Origin: Acidimicrobiales bacterium
GTDB lineage: Bacteria; Actinomycetota; Acidimicrobiia; Acidimicrobiales; RAAP-2
Assembly: GCA_017883135.1 (NCBI GenBank)
Contig: JADGOE010000006.1
Coordinates: 1-64,000, forward strand
Direction of reading: 5' to 3'
Length of the DNA: 64,000 nucleotides
Part shown: one piece after another, positions 1 to 8,669 of the stretch
Position numbering within the stretch: position 1 is the stretch's first letter
Layout: the number at the start of each line of letters is the position of its first letter
Translations under genes and position numbers: made by a program
The notes under the pieces: generated by a model
Told to the model about the DNA's origin: nothing
Databases searched by the model: none
What the model saw: the letters and a program-made list of their open reading frames with translations, nothing else

Positions 1-388
1 CCGTACTTCCGTCAACTGTGACCTTCACGAACGTCGGAGCAGGTACAGATTGACCCGAGGGAAGCGTTCCAGTGACCATCGGGTGGCGGCCATCGTGTGT
101 CTTCTGGAATGTCGACACTTCCCCTTGAGACCAGGTCGCATTGGCGATTAGGTAGGTGCCCTTGGTCGATCCGGGGTAGAGGCAGTAGCTCTGGTCGTTC
201 GTCGGAGCCTGCCGCTGCGGACGGTAGCCACTGGCCAGTGCAAAGATCGACGCCGCCTCTGACCTTGACATCAGGGAGCACGCCCTCACCGACTTCGACA
301 GGGTCGCCGTTGTGTTCGATCCGCAGGCCGCCAAGATCCCGATCAAAGCGAATCCCGCCAAGATGCCAATCAGTTTCCGCCGATTCAT
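1..388 (-). CDS. Putative lipoprotein, cut off by the left window edge
   Basis: Reading the minus strand from the ATG at 388 gives an open frame of 129 codons that runs off the window without a stop. The first 22 residues are a lipoprotein signal: MNRRK, a hydrophobic stretch, then a lipobox ending LAAC, so Cys22 would be lipidated and the protein held on the outer face of the membrane. Two more cysteines follow, in a C-S-L-M-S motif (about residue 37) and a Y-C-L-Y motif about 35 residues on. That spacing is reminiscent of DUF3558-type actinobacterial lipoproteins, a weak resemblance only. No clear ribosome-binding site is visible. Base composition is less GC-rich than in the core genes from 1620 onward, consistent with acquired DNA. 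Confidence 0.6.
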   Translation of the reverse strand, partial: MNRRKLIGILAGFALIGILAACGSNTTATLSKSVRACSLMSRSEAASIFALASGYRPQRQAPTNDQSYCLYPGSTKGTYLIANATWSQGEVSTFQKTHDGRHPMVTGTLPSGQSVPAPTFVKVTVDGST

Positions 389-494
389 AGGATCAGCATT
401 CCGCACATTGTGAGATTGAGGGTTGGCCTGGACGACAATGCGAAGACTGGCGAGCCACCCGCCCGGCGGTCTGGGACAGTCTGCTCGGTGATGA

Positions 495-710
495 TCAGGT
501 AATGGTCGATTCGATCTCATCGAGTGTCAGCGGATATGCCGACCCAACTTCTCCGCCCCTGTCGTTGCGCCTATCAGGCTCAACGCACCAATCCAGAAGG
601 GCGACCTGGTCGCCGTCGCAATCGAAGATGTCGTAGAACCCATCCGTACGGGGTTGCAACGTCATGCGGGCAGCTCGGAGGCTTTGTCGTACCTCATCCT
701 CGGTCACCAA
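495..710 (-). CDS. Small acidic hypothetical protein
   Basis: A 71-residue frame starting at TTG 710 (or GTG 707) with a believable acidic composition (VTEDEVRQSL at the start, LTLDEIESTIT at the end). I recognise no family, and there is no signal peptide or membrane segment. Its start abuts the point at which the oppositely oriented recombinase loses similarity to its family, so the two meet at a probable rearrangement junction. No ribosome-binding site is evident. It could be the truncated end of a longer protein or a chance frame. Confidence 0.4.
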   Translation of the reverse strand: MVTEDEVRQSLRAARMTLQPRTDGFYDIFDCDGDQVALLDWCVEPDRRNDRGGEVGSAYPLTLDEIESTIT

Positions 711-1296
711 CAGATTGTGGCTGATTCAACTCGGCCTTGGACTCCGTCCCGGTGAACTGCTGGCGCTTGCATGGGAAGATGTTGTTGGAAGTGACTTGCA
801 CGTCCGTCACAGCCAGCGCCGTGAAGGCGGAGAGCTGCTTCCAAGAGACGTTATGAAGACAGAAGCATCGTTGCGTGTATTGGGAATGCCCAATGCCATC
901 AGAGTGGCACTTGAAGATCGCCGAGCCGGACAAGAAGCGGAACAGGCGGCTGCGGGCGAAGTGTGGGAGAACCCGATGGGTTTGATCTTCACAACGGAGC
1001 GTGGCCTGCCGATGCGTCAGGAGACCTACCGGCGACAGTTCCTCGCACTGCTACGCCGAGCCGGTGTCGATCCAAAGGACGTGACGCCTCATACGTTCCG
1101 ACATACAGCGACATCCCACTTGGTAGATGCCGGAGTCCCGCTCGGAACCATTAGCGACCTACTCGGCCACGTTGATCTGACGATGCTGGTGAAGAACTAT
1201 CGACACAGCACCTCGTCGAAGGTGACCGGGCACGTGGCTGCATTGGACGGTGTCCTAGCTGCCAACAGCGGTCAGGCCCGAAGCGAAAACGAGTAG
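664..1296 (+). pseudogene. Tyrosine recombinase, catalytic domain only (5'-truncated integrase)
   Basis: The frame carries the full catalytic set of a phage-type tyrosine recombinase. There is the first Arg in GLRPGELLAL, the beta-hairpin Lys in VMKTEASL, the H-x-x-R box HTFRHTATSHL, the second His in DLLGH, and the Tyr nucleophile in NYRHSTSS near the C-terminus. Family members are usually 350-400 residues; here the N-terminal arm- and core-binding domains are absent. Similarity starts only at about 712 (RLWLIQLGLG), and the codons before it are antisense to the small ORF at 495-710. The catalytic domain looks intact, but the protein probably cannot bind its att site. The gene points at the broken tRNA 120 bp downstream, the usual integrase-attachment site arrangement. 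Confidence 0.75.
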
Positions 1297-1619
1297 CTAC
1301 CGAAGTAGCAACGCATCGTTGAACACGGTTGACGACATAGGACACCTATGACAAGGAATGGGTCCTGACCAGGTCGTATATGAACGCCAGTGACAACAGT
1401 GGCCAATCGGCGACGGACTGCCAGTCAAGCGCTCTACCAGCTGAGCTACGCCCCCGAAGGCTGGGTCAGGTTATCAGCACGCAACCTTCGGCCCGAATTG
1501 GGCGAACAGCCGGACTGTTGACGGCGAAGACGGGCGAGGGCCCCCGGCGGAGTCTCCATGCGGGCCTGCACTGCCCCCGGGCACGGAGTGTGCTCCGCCC
1601 CCCGGTACGATCGTGATCC
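1297..1619. other. Gap between recombinase and leuS: broken tRNA and leuS promoter
   Basis: This gap holds the half tRNA-Ala (1416-1455). An imperfect inverted repeat (GCCAGTG ... CAGTGGC, 1385-1402) lies on the recombinase side. A TACGAT -10 box at 1606-1611 lies eight bases before the leuS ATG, suggesting a leaderless leuS mRNA. I see no other gene. Confidence 0.5.
1416..1455 (-). tRNA. 5' half of tRNA-Ala(GGC), truncated after the anticodon loop
   Basis: On the minus strand, 1455 to 1416 reads as a canonical tRNA 5' half: 7-nt acceptor strand GGGGGCG, TA, D-arm GCTC-AGCTGGTA-GAGC, G26, anticodon strand CTTGA and loop CTGGCAG with anticodon GGC (alanine, codon GCC). Only the first two bases of the 3' anticodon strand (TC) follow; AAG is expected next but CGT is found. 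No variable region, T-arm (GGTTCGA-type) or 3' acceptor strand appears anywhere between here and 1297. The gene cannot give a functional tRNA as it stands. The break at the anticodon stem, with a recombinase 120 bp away, suggests integration at the anticodon-loop site. Confidence 0.75.
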
Positions 1620-4130
1620 ATGGCACGGGCCTATGAGGTCGTCGAAGTCGAGAAGAAATGGCAGCGGCGCTGGGCCGACGAGGGAACCTATGAGGTGGAT
1701 GCCGACGATCCGCGGCCACCTTGGTACGTGCTCACCATGTATCCGTATCCTTCCGGTCCGGCCCACATGGGGCACGTGCGCAACTACACCTTCGGCGACC
1801 TGTTGGTCCGGCATCGCACCATGCTCGGTCACGCCGTCCTGTCCCCGTTCGGCTTCGACTCGTTCGGGCTTCCGGCCGAAAATGCCGCCATCAAGACGGG
1901 TACTCACCCGCGGATCTTCACCGACGCCCGCATCCTCGAGCTGAAGGAGTCGATCACCTCACTAGGTGCCGTCTACGACTGGCGACGTGAGATCCGCAGT
2001 CACGACCCCGAGTACATCAAGTGGAACCAGGTCATCTTCCAGAAGCTGCTGGCGGCCGGCCTGGCCTATCGGGCCAATGCTCCGGTCAACTGGTGTCCCG
2101 GGTGCCAGACCGTGCTGGCCAACGAGCAGGTGCTGGCCGACGGCACGTGCGAGCGTTCGGGCGACCTGGTGGTAAAGCGCGACCTCGAGCAGTGGTTCTT
2201 CGGGATCACCCGGTACGCCGACGAGCTCCTTTCGGGTCTCGACGACCTCGAGTGGCCCGAGCGGGTCAAGACCATGCAGCGCAACTGGATCGGCCGGTCG
2301 GAAGGTGCCGAGTACGACCTGGTCGTCGAGGGGCGAGACGGCTCGGATGCCGGTGAGCGGCTCTCGCTCCGGGTGTTCACCACCCGGCCGGACACCTCGT
2401 TCGGGATGACCTACGCGGTGGTGGCCCCTGAACACCCGCTGGTCGATGCCCTCACCACTGCGGACCACCTGGACGACGTGGCCGACCTCCGGCTCCGGGC
2501 GGCCGCCAGCACCGAGGTCGAACGGATGTCGGAGAGCGGCGCGGCGAGCTTGGCCAAGCGCGGTGCGTTCACCGGCTCTTCGGTGATCAACCCGTTCACC
2601 GGCCTACCGGTCCCGGTCTATGTGGCCGACTACGTGTTGATGGGGTACGGCACCGGCGCCATCATGGCCGTCCCTGCCGAGGACAACCGTGACTGGGACT
2701 TCGCCCAGGCCTATGGCCTTCCGGTGGTGCGGACCGTCCAGCCACCCGTTGGATGGGACGAGCACGGCGGGCCCGACGGGGGACCGGGGGGTGCCTACAC
2801 CGGCGCCGGCGAGAAGATCAACAGCGAGTGGCTGAACGGCCTCGACATCACCACCGCGAAGGCCCGGGCCATCGAGTGGCTGGAGGCCGAGGGCATCGGC
2901 GAGCGCACGGTGAACTATCGGCTGCGCGATTGGCTGGTGTCGCGCCAACGGTTCTGGGGCTGCCCGATACCGGTCGTCTACTGCCCCGAACACGGCATCG
3001 TCCCGGTGCCGACCGAGGAACTGCCGGTGCTGGCACCCGACGATGTGGAGTTCCAGCCCACCGGCGAGTCCCCCCTGTCCACCAATCTCGAGTTCCTCAA
3101 CACCACCTGTCCGTTGTGCGGAGGTCCGGCCACACGCGAGACGGACACTATGGACACCTTCGTCGACTCGTCCTGGTACTTCCTCCGGTTCACCGACCCG
3201 TGGACGCCAGACCTTCCCTTCGATCCGGAGATCGCCCGCCACTGGATGCCCGTGGACCAGTACATCGGAGGCATCGAGCACGCGATACTCCATCTGCTCT
3301 ACGCACGCTTCTTCACCAAGGCGCTGGTCGATGTCGGCCTGGCCCCCGAGGGGATGCGGGAGCCGTTCGCCCGCCTGTTCACCCAGGGGATGATCAGGAT
3401 GGACGGCAAGAAGATGTCCAAGTCCAAGGGCAACCTCGTGGCGCCGTCGAGCTACCTGACGACCGTCGGGGCCGACGCGCTCCGCCTCTTCCACCTCTTC
3501 GTCGGACCCCCGGCCGACGACGTGGACTGGACCGACCAGACCGACAGTGTGATCGACGGGTGTGGGCGCTTCCTCGATCGAGTGTGGCGCCTGGCAACCA
3601 GCCCGGACGGTGAGCGCCCGCAGGGCCGGACCGGGCCCGCCATGCCCGAAGACCTCGATATCCGCCGGGCCACGCACCGCCTGATCGACCGGGTCAGCCG
3701 CGACTACGAGCGCTGGTCGTACAACACCGCGGTGGCTGCATGCATGGAGTTCGTGAACCTGTTGCACCCCTACGTCCGCGGGGGCGGTCGGCGCGAAGTC
3801 GTCGACGAGGCGGTCGACACCTTGCTGCTGCTGTTGGCCCCGATGACCCCCCATCTGGCGGCCGAGGCGTGGGAGCGGCGCCACGGTGACCACATCCACC
3901 TGCGTGGATGGCCGGTGGCGGATCCGGAGCTGGCCGCAGAGGCGACAGTGACCATGGTCGTCCAGGTCAACGGCAAGGTCCGCGATCGCATCGAGGTGGC
4001 CCCCGATGTCTCCGAGGAGGAGGCCCGGCACCTGGCCCTGGCATCACCCCAGATCATCGAGGCGCTGGCCGGGGCCGAGCCCCGCCGGGTCATCGTGAGA
4101 CCGCCCAAGTTGGTCAACATCGTGCTCTGA
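1620..4130 (+). CDS. leuS: Leucyl-tRNA synthetase
   Basis: Class Ia synthetase that charges tRNA-Leu with leucine in the cytoplasm. The 836-residue length is normal for bacterial LeuRS. The HIGH-type signature appears as PSGPAHMGHVRNYTF near residue 46. The CP1 editing domain follows, with the threonine-rich motif TTRPDTSFGMTY at about 255-266. The KMSKS loop is GKKMSKSKGN near residue 600, followed by the anticodon-binding helical domain and a C-terminal domain ending VNIVL. A TACGAT -10 box eight bases before the ATG, with no Shine-Dalgarno, points to a leaderless transcript. It stands alone, with a convergent oxidoreductase downstream. Confidence 0.97.
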   Translation: MARAYEVVEVEKKWQRRWADEGTYEVDADDPRPPWYVLTMYPYPSGPAHMGHVRNYTFGDLLVRHRTMLGHAVLSPFGFDSFGLPAENAAIKTGTHPRIFTDARILELKESITSLGAVYDWRREIRSHDPEYIKWNQVIFQKLLAAGLAYRANAPVNWCPGCQTVLANEQVLADGTCERSGDLVVKRDLEQWFFGITRYADELLSGLDDLEWPERVKTMQRNWIGRSEGAEYDLVVEGRDGSDAGERLSLRVFTTRPDTSFGMTYAVVAPEHPLVDALTTADHLDDVADLRLRAAASTEVERMSESGAASLAKRGAFTGSSVINPFTGLPVPVYVADYVLMGYGTGAIMAVPAEDNRDWDFAQAYGLPVVRTVQPPVGWDEHGGPDGGPGGAYTGAGEKINSEWLNGLDITTAKARAIEWLEAEGIGERTVNYRLRDWLVSRQRFWGCPIPVVYCPEHGIVPVPTEELPVLAPDDVEFQPTGESPLSTNLEFLNTTCPLCGGPATRETDTMDTFVDSSWYFLRFTDPWTPDLPFDPEIARHWMPVDQYIGGIEHAILHLLYARFFTKALVDVGLAPEGMREPFARLFTQGMIRMDGKKMSKSKGNLVAPSSYLTTVGADALRLFHLFVGPPADDVDWTDQTDSVIDGCGRFLDRVWRLATSPDGERPQGRTGPAMPEDLDIRRATHRLIDRVSRDYERWSYNTAVAACMEFVNLLHPYVRGGGRREVVDEAVDTLLLLLAPMTPHLAAEAWERRHGDHIHLRGWPVADPELAAEATVTMVVQVNGKVRDRIEVAPDVSEEEARHLALASPQIIEALAGAEPRRVIVRPPKLVNIVL

Positions 4131-4189
4131 CGGAACCATGCCCGGGTTGCGCCGGCCCGCCTCCAGCGTCGGGCGTCGCTGCGCCATCG

Positions 4190-5194
4190 CTACTTGAAGC
4201 CGACTAGGACCTCCGCCCACCGGTCGGCGTCCATCTCATAGGGGGTGTAGAAGTTGAACCGATCGACCAGGCCGCCGAACCTGGCGAGGACGACCCGGGC
4301 GATCTCGTCGAGCTCGCCCACCACGGCGAAGGTGTTGAGCATCTCGTCGTCGATGAGCCCCGCCATCTCGCTCCACGCCCCGCGTTTGGAGAGCGTGTTG
4401 AGCTCGGTCTGGAGATCACCCCAGCCGTGCAGCTCCAACACCGCCCGATAGGCGGGAGTCGAGCCGTAGAAGGCGAGCTGCTTCTTGGTGGCCTGCACGG
4501 CCGCGCCCATACCGGCTTCGTCGGTTCCGGTGACCACGATGCCCGGGTAGGAGATCTCCACGTCGGAGCGGACCCGCCCACTGGTGGCGAGGCCGCGCTT
4601 GAGGGCCGGTACGGTCACCTCGCGCAGGTAGCGCTCCGTGGTGAACCCGTGCGCGATTACCCCGTCGGCCACCTCGCCGGCCACCTCGGTCATCAACTCG
4701 CCGACAGCGGCCAGAAAGATCCTCGGGTTGCCGAAGGGATTGGGTCCGGGGTCGAACATCGGGGTCATCAGGGTGTGCCGGTAGAACTCTCCCCGGAACG
4801 CCAGCCGGCTTCCGTCGGACCAACTTGCCCAAATCGCCCGGATCGCAAGGATCAGCTCGCGCATCCTCGGCGCGGGATGGGACCAGGGCATGGAGAACCG
4901 CTTCTCGATGTGCGGCTTGATCTGGGAGCCGAGCCCCAGCATGAACCGGCCCTCGGAGATGGCCTGGAGGTCATTGGCCATCATGGCCAGGGTCATCGGA
5001 TTGCGGGCGAAGGCCACTGCGATGCCGGTACCCAGTTCGAGCCGCTCGGTGTGCTCGGCGGCCAGCACCAGGGGCAGGAAGGGGTCGTGTCCGGTCTCCG
5101 ACGACCAGATGCCGTCGTAGCCGACCCGTTCGGCGTGACGCGCTGCGTCGACCACGCTGCTCGGATCGAAGCCGATGACCCCGTCGATTTGCAT
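4190..5194 (-). CDS. LLM-class (luciferase-like) F420-dependent oxidoreductase
   Basis: TIM-barrel protein of the bacterial luciferase-like superfamily, resembling the MSMEG_2256-type subgroup (TIGR03617). Members are predicted to use coenzyme F420; substrates are unknown. Seen: the DAARHAERVGYDGIWSSE opening, the LELGTGIAVAFARNPM strand and SEGRFMLGLGSQI loop typical of the family, and FLAAVGELMTEVAGEVADG. I chose the ATG at 5194 (MQIDGVIGFD), which gives 334 residues and starts at the first family-like strand; a longer frame to 5266 adds a non-conserved 24-residue leader. It is convergent with leuS and divergent from the DUF1707 gene. Confidence 0.85.
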   Translation of the reverse strand: MQIDGVIGFDPSSVVDAARHAERVGYDGIWSSETGHDPFLPLVLAAEHTERLELGTGIAVAFARNPMTLAMMANDLQAISEGRFMLGLGSQIKPHIEKRFSMPWSHPAPRMRELILAIRAIWASWSDGSRLAFRGEFYRHTLMTPMFDPGPNPFGNPRIFLAAVGELMTEVAGEVADGVIAHGFTTERYLREVTVPALKRGLATSGRVRSDVEISYPGIVVTGTDEAGMGAAVQATKKQLAFYGSTPAYRAVLELHGWGDLQTELNTLSKRGAWSEMAGLIDDEMLNTFAVVGELDEIARVVLARFGGLVDRFNFYTPYEMDADRWAEVLVGFK

Positions 5195-5271
5195 GAACCA
5201 AGGTATCCCGACGGCCGGGACCGGGGCGCTTCGGAGGACCGATCCAATGAGTAGTTGCGTGGCCACTCTCC

Positions 5272-5892
5272 GTGACCCACAATTGGGGGGTGAGCAGCCA
5301 TCAGAACGGTGCCGTCCGCCGGGCGATCGACCCGGGCGGCTCTCCGCCGGGTGCGGGAGGCCCGCGTCCGATACCCGAATTGCTCGCCTACGCGGAGATC
5401 GCTCCGGTCCCGTCCCTCGATCATCGACCGGGTGACGCCGGTGGTCTACCAGCCGGCGACCGGCCGACCGCTGAGGGACCGGTGACCGACGAGGACCGGA
5501 CGCGCTATGGCGTTCTGCTCGACCGTGCCGCCGAGCGCGGGCTGCTCGCGCCCTACGACTACGAGGTCCGACTTCGAGAGCTGGCTGAGGCGATCACCTT
5601 CGACGAGATGCGGCTGATCGTCACCGAGCTTCCGGTGTTCACCGCGCCCCTCCCGACCACGGGGTCCAAGCGGTCACGGCGACCCGGTTCGCAGGCCGGA
5701 CCGACCGACCGCCCCACCCTGGCCGGCACCGGCAGGCGCCGTACCGGCACCTGGGTGGTGCTGGCGGTACTGGTCCTCGTGCTGGTGGTATCGACGGTAT
5801 TCCTGTCGATCTACGTCGAGCACCTGGCGCGTGCCCACCACAGCGGCCTCCGGGCGCCTGGCGCCCCCGGCCTCAGTGCCCTTCGCCTTTGA
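5272..5892 (+). CDS. DUF1707-domain membrane-anchored protein
   Basis: A 206-residue protein starting at GTG 5272 (GTG 5290, after a G-run, is an alternative). Residues 1-70 are Pro/Gly-rich and probably disordered. Residues about 76-121 (RYGVLLDRAAERGLLAPYDY onward, ending VTELP) match the helical DUF1707/SHOCT-like module common in actinobacterial membrane proteins. After a basic linker, residues 161-181 form one transmembrane helix (WVVLAVLVLVLVVSTVFLSI), leaving a short tail. Function is unknown; such proteins usually pair the module with membrane segments. Its last 20 bases overlap the convergent PAC2 gene. Confidence 0.75.
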   Translation: MTHNWGVSSHQNGAVRRAIDPGGSPPGAGGPRPIPELLAYAEIAPVPSLDHRPGDAGGLPAGDRPTAEGPVTDEDRTRYGVLLDRAAERGLLAPYDYEVRLRELAEAITFDEMRLIVTELPVFTAPLPTTGSKRSRRPGSQAGPTDRPTLAGTGRRRTGTWVVLAVLVLVLVVSTVFLSIYVEHLARAHHSGLRAPGAPGLSALRL

Positions 5893-6781
5893 GGAACTGC
5901 TCGAGCTCTGCGGCGATCTCGTCGCCACTGGGCACGTCCATGTCGAGGCCCATCGAACCGATCTCCTCCGAGTCGAGGACTGCCTCCAGGCGACGGACCA
6001 TCTCGAGGTGGTCCGGATTGGTCCCGATCAGGTCGTCGACCTGCACGCGTGTGGCCTCGCCGGCGGTGCGGAGGGACGAGGAGTCCAGCACTGCCCCGGT
6101 CACCGCGCAGAGGCCCTCGACCAGGGCGGCGCTGGCCTCGGGGTAGGGCATGGCCGACACGTAATGGGGGACGCGTGCCCAAAGGTCGATCACCGGAATC
6201 CCGGCGTTTCCGAGGGAGACCTCGAGGGCTGCCTGCACGCCGGCGGGCACTTCGAGGGTGCCGTGCACGGTGCCCACCCTTCCGGCCAGCTCGACCGACT
6301 GGGGAGGCACTGTCGATGCCAGGCGGACCGGCCGGGTGTGGGGCGTCGGCGCCGGAAAGGCCCCGAGACCGACCACGGTGCGCACGTCGAGGTCCCGCAC
6401 CAGTCCGACCACCGCATCGATGAAGGTGGGCCAACGGAAGTCGGGTTCCGGACCGGTCAGGTAGAGGAGGTCGGCACCGACCCGGTCCTTGCCGGCCATC
6501 ACCCGGATGGTCGGCCACGTCAACCCCGTGGTCACCCCATCTTGGAGACGCGCGATCGGGCGACGGGCCCGTTGGTCGATGAGCAACTCGGTGTCGAATG
6601 TGGCAACGACTGCGGTCGGCGATGCGGTCACCAGCTCGGCGATGGCCGCCGACGCGCCCACTCCCGCATCCACCCATCCCTCGAGGGCGACCACCAGTAC
6701 CGGGCGGGACAGGCGCGCGGCCGGAGGTGTTCCCCACTCCGGGTCGAATCGATAGAGCGATGAGGAGTCGCGTTCGTTCAC
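5873..6781 (-). CDS. PAC2 family protein (proteasome-assembly-chaperone-like)
   Basis: A 302-residue protein of the PAC2 family, which in actinobacteria is a soluble protein of unsettled role; the archaeal and eukaryotic relatives assist proteasome assembly. Family features seen are RPVLVVALEGWVDAGVGAS, VATFDTELLIDQRARRP near residues 60-76, the VVGLGAFPAPTPHTRP segment and PYPEASAALVEGL. The start is the GTG at 6781, whose GTGA overlaps the TGA of the upstream phosphotransferase gene, so the two are translationally coupled. The longer frame to 7132 is antisense shadow. The C-terminus is acidic and Glu-rich (IAAELEQFLKGEGH). Confidence 0.85.
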   Translation of the reverse strand: MNERDSSSLYRFDPEWGTPPAARLSRPVLVVALEGWVDAGVGASAAIAELVTASPTAVVATFDTELLIDQRARRPIARLQDGVTTGLTWPTIRVMAGKDRVGADLLYLTGPEPDFRWPTFIDAVVGLVRDLDVRTVVGLGAFPAPTPHTRPVRLASTVPPQSVELAGRVGTVHGTLEVPAGVQAALEVSLGNAGIPVIDLWARVPHYVSAMPYPEASAALVEGLCAVTGAVLDSSSLRTAGEATRVQVDDLIGTNPDHLEMVRRLEAVLDSEEIGSMGLDMDVPSGDEIAAELEQFLKGEGH

Positions 6782-7845
6782 AGGGACTCCACCTCGGCCA
6801 GCGCTCGTTGACCCAGCCGCCCGACGTGGGCTGCGAACTGATCGACGCCGGAACGGTCGCCTGCGGCCGCTCCGCCGGCGTAGCGCACGTAGACCCCTTG
6901 GAGAATGCACGCCAGCTTCCAGAATCCGAATGCGCGGTAGTAGGGGATGGACGACACATCCCGGCCAGATGCCGCTGCGTACCGGGCCAGCAGGTCCGCA
7001 CGTCGCGCGAAGCCCGGCAGGGTGGTTGGCGCCACCCCGAGGAGCGCCTGGTCCCCATCGTCGGGTTCGGCCCAGTAGACCGACAGGAGACCGAGGTCGG
7101 CCAGAGGGTCGCCCAGGGTGCAGATCTCCCAATCCAGGATGGCAAGCACGTTGCCCCCGTCATCCAGCACGGTGTTGTCCAGTCGATAGTCACCGTGGAC
7201 GATGGCCACGCCCTGCTGCTCGGGGATCCGTGCGGCGAGGAGCTCGTGGACGCGGTCGATGATCGCTGGACCCGGCTGGCCGTCGACGGTCGATTGGGTG
7301 AACTGTCCGTGCCACCGCTTGAGCTGGCGAGCGATGTAGCCGTCGCGGCGGGAGAAGTCGCCGAGCCCGACGGCGTCGACGTCGACTGCGTGGAGCTCTG
7401 CCAAGGTGTCGATCAGGGAGTCGCCCGCCCGCGCCCGGCTTGCCTCGCTGAGCTCTGCGGCGGCCCGCTCGTCTCGCAGGATGTGGCCTTCGACGAAGGA
7501 CATCACATAGAACGGGGCACCGTTGACGGCATCGTCGGTGCACAGGCCGAGGGTGCGGGGCACCGGCACCCCGGTGTGACCGAGCGCACTGATCACGGTG
7601 TGCTCGCGCTTCATGTCGTGGGCGGTGGGGAGCACATGGCTGACCGGGGGGCGGCGGAGCGCATAGGCGTGGCCGGCCTGGTCGGTCACCCGGTAGGTGA
7701 GGTTGGACCTGCCCCCGGCGATCAGTTCGAAGTGGAACGGTGGTTCCGCTCCGGCGATGGTGGCAGTCATCCACTCGGTGACCAGGTCGCGATCGATTCC
7801 CTCTACGTCGGCGTCGGCGTCGGCAGTCGGCAGTGCGGCTTCCAT
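6778..7845 (-). CDS. Phosphotransferase family protein (APH/ACAD10-11 kinase-like fold)
   Basis: A 355-residue aminoglycoside-phosphotransferase-fold protein of the kind often found with acyl-CoA dehydrogenases in actinobacteria. Seen: the nucleotide-binding loop IAGGRSNLTYRVTD, the ALRRPP lysine/arginine strand, the catalytic loop IVHGDYRLDN (H-G-D-x-x-x-x-N) and the metal-binding ILDWEICTLGDPLADLG (Asp-Trp-Glu). The substrate cannot be read; it is unlikely to be a resistance gene. A TAGCGT box exactly seven bases before ATG 7845 indicates a leaderless start, so the longer frame to 8076 is rejected. It is co-transcribed with the PAC2 gene and divergent from the thioredoxin-like gene. Confidence 0.85.
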   Translation of the reverse strand: MEAALPTADADADVEGIDRDLVTEWMTATIAGAEPPFHFELIAGGRSNLTYRVTDQAGHAYALRRPPVSHVLPTAHDMKREHTVISALGHTGVPVPRTLGLCTDDAVNGAPFYVMSFVEGHILRDERAAAELSEASRARAGDSLIDTLAELHAVDVDAVGLGDFSRRDGYIARQLKRWHGQFTQSTVDGQPGPAIIDRVHELLAARIPEQQGVAIVHGDYRLDNTVLDDGGNVLAILDWEICTLGDPLADLGLLSVYWAEPDDGDQALLGVAPTTLPGFARRADLLARYAAASGRDVSSIPYYRAFGFWKLACILQGVYVRYAGGAAAGDRSGVDQFAAHVGRLGQRALAEVESL

Positions 7846-7903
7846 GGACACGACGCTACCCGCGGTGGCGCCTCTCCCCGGTTCTCCCGGTATCGTCGAG
7901 ATG

Positions 7904-8623
7904 ATGGTCGACGTCACTGATGCCACGTTCGAGGAGGAGGTGCTCCAGCGCTCCTCCGAGGTCCCGGTGGTGGTGGACCTCTGGGCGCCCTGGTGTGGGC
8001 CGTGCAAGACGCTCGGCCCGATCATCGAGCGGGTGGTGGAGGCCACCGACGGGGCGGTAGCCCTGGCCAAGGTCAATGTGGACGAAAACCCGGCCGTCTC
8101 TGCACGCTTCGCCGTGCAGTCGATCCCCGCCGTTTTTGCCCTGCGGGACGGAAAGATCGTCGATCAGTTCATCGGGGCGCTACCCGAGGACGGGGTTGCC
8201 GAGTTCGTCGCCAGGCTGGCCCCGGCGCCGTCGGAGGCGGACCTGCTGGTGGCCGAGGGAGTGCAGGCGGGCAGCGAGGAGCCGTTGCAGCGGGCACTGG
8301 CCCTGCAGCCCGACCACCAAGGCGCCATCTGCGCCCTGGCGGCAATGCTGATCACCGACCGCAAGCCCGACGACGCCATCGCGCTGCTGAAGAGGATCCC
8401 CGAGACGCCCGAGACGAGGCTCTTGTTCGCCGAGGCCCGCCTGTCGGCCCAAGAGGTCGATGTACGGGGCGTCGATGTCAACGAACTCCTCGACGGACTG
8501 TTGGACCGAGTGCGCGAGGATGCGACGGCCCGCCAAGAGTTCCTCGACCTGCTGGAGACACTGGGTCCGGACGATCCCCGCACCAGCGAGTATCGGAGGG
8601 CGCTGGCCACCAGGCTGTTCTGA
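7904..8623 (+). CDS. Thioredoxin-TPR co-chaperone (YbbN/CnoX-like)
   Basis: A 239-residue protein with an N-terminal thioredoxin domain and a C-terminal TPR-like helical region, the layout of YbbN/CnoX. In E. coli that protein holds unfolded clients for the chaperones. The active site is WCGPC (residues 30-34), so both redox cysteines are present, unlike E. coli YbbN; the cis-Pro loop is QSIPAVFAL. The helical part (SEADLLVAEG through LLDRVREDATARQEFLDLLE) resembles the TPR_20 module. ATG 7904 lies seven bases after a TATCGT box, favouring a leaderless start there over ATG 7901. It is divergent from the phosphotransferase gene. Confidence 0.85.
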   Translation: MVDVTDATFEEEVLQRSSEVPVVVDLWAPWCGPCKTLGPIIERVVEATDGAVALAKVNVDENPAVSARFAVQSIPAVFALRDGKIVDQFIGALPEDGVAEFVARLAPAPSEADLLVAEGVQAGSEEPLQRALALQPDHQGAICALAAMLITDRKPDDAIALLKRIPETPETRLLFAEARLSAQEVDVRGVDVNELLDGLLDRVREDATARQEFLDLLETLGPDDPRTSEYRRALATRLF

Positions 8624-8669
8624 GCGGGGTCGGCATCGCAGGTCGGCTCCGGCGGATAGCGTCACGGCT

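Noticed and set aside
1297-1455. A group I intron splitting tRNA-Ala at the anticodon loop
   Set aside because: No 3' exon lies within the 1415 bases available on the left, and the gap next to the break lacks group I core elements. An intron would need the 3' half within about 300-1000 bases.
6778-7845. Antibiotic-resistance aminoglycoside kinase
   Set aside because: The kinase fold is right, but the sequence fits the broad ACAD10/11-like actinobacterial group next to a PAC2 gene; nothing indicates an aminoglycoside substrate.
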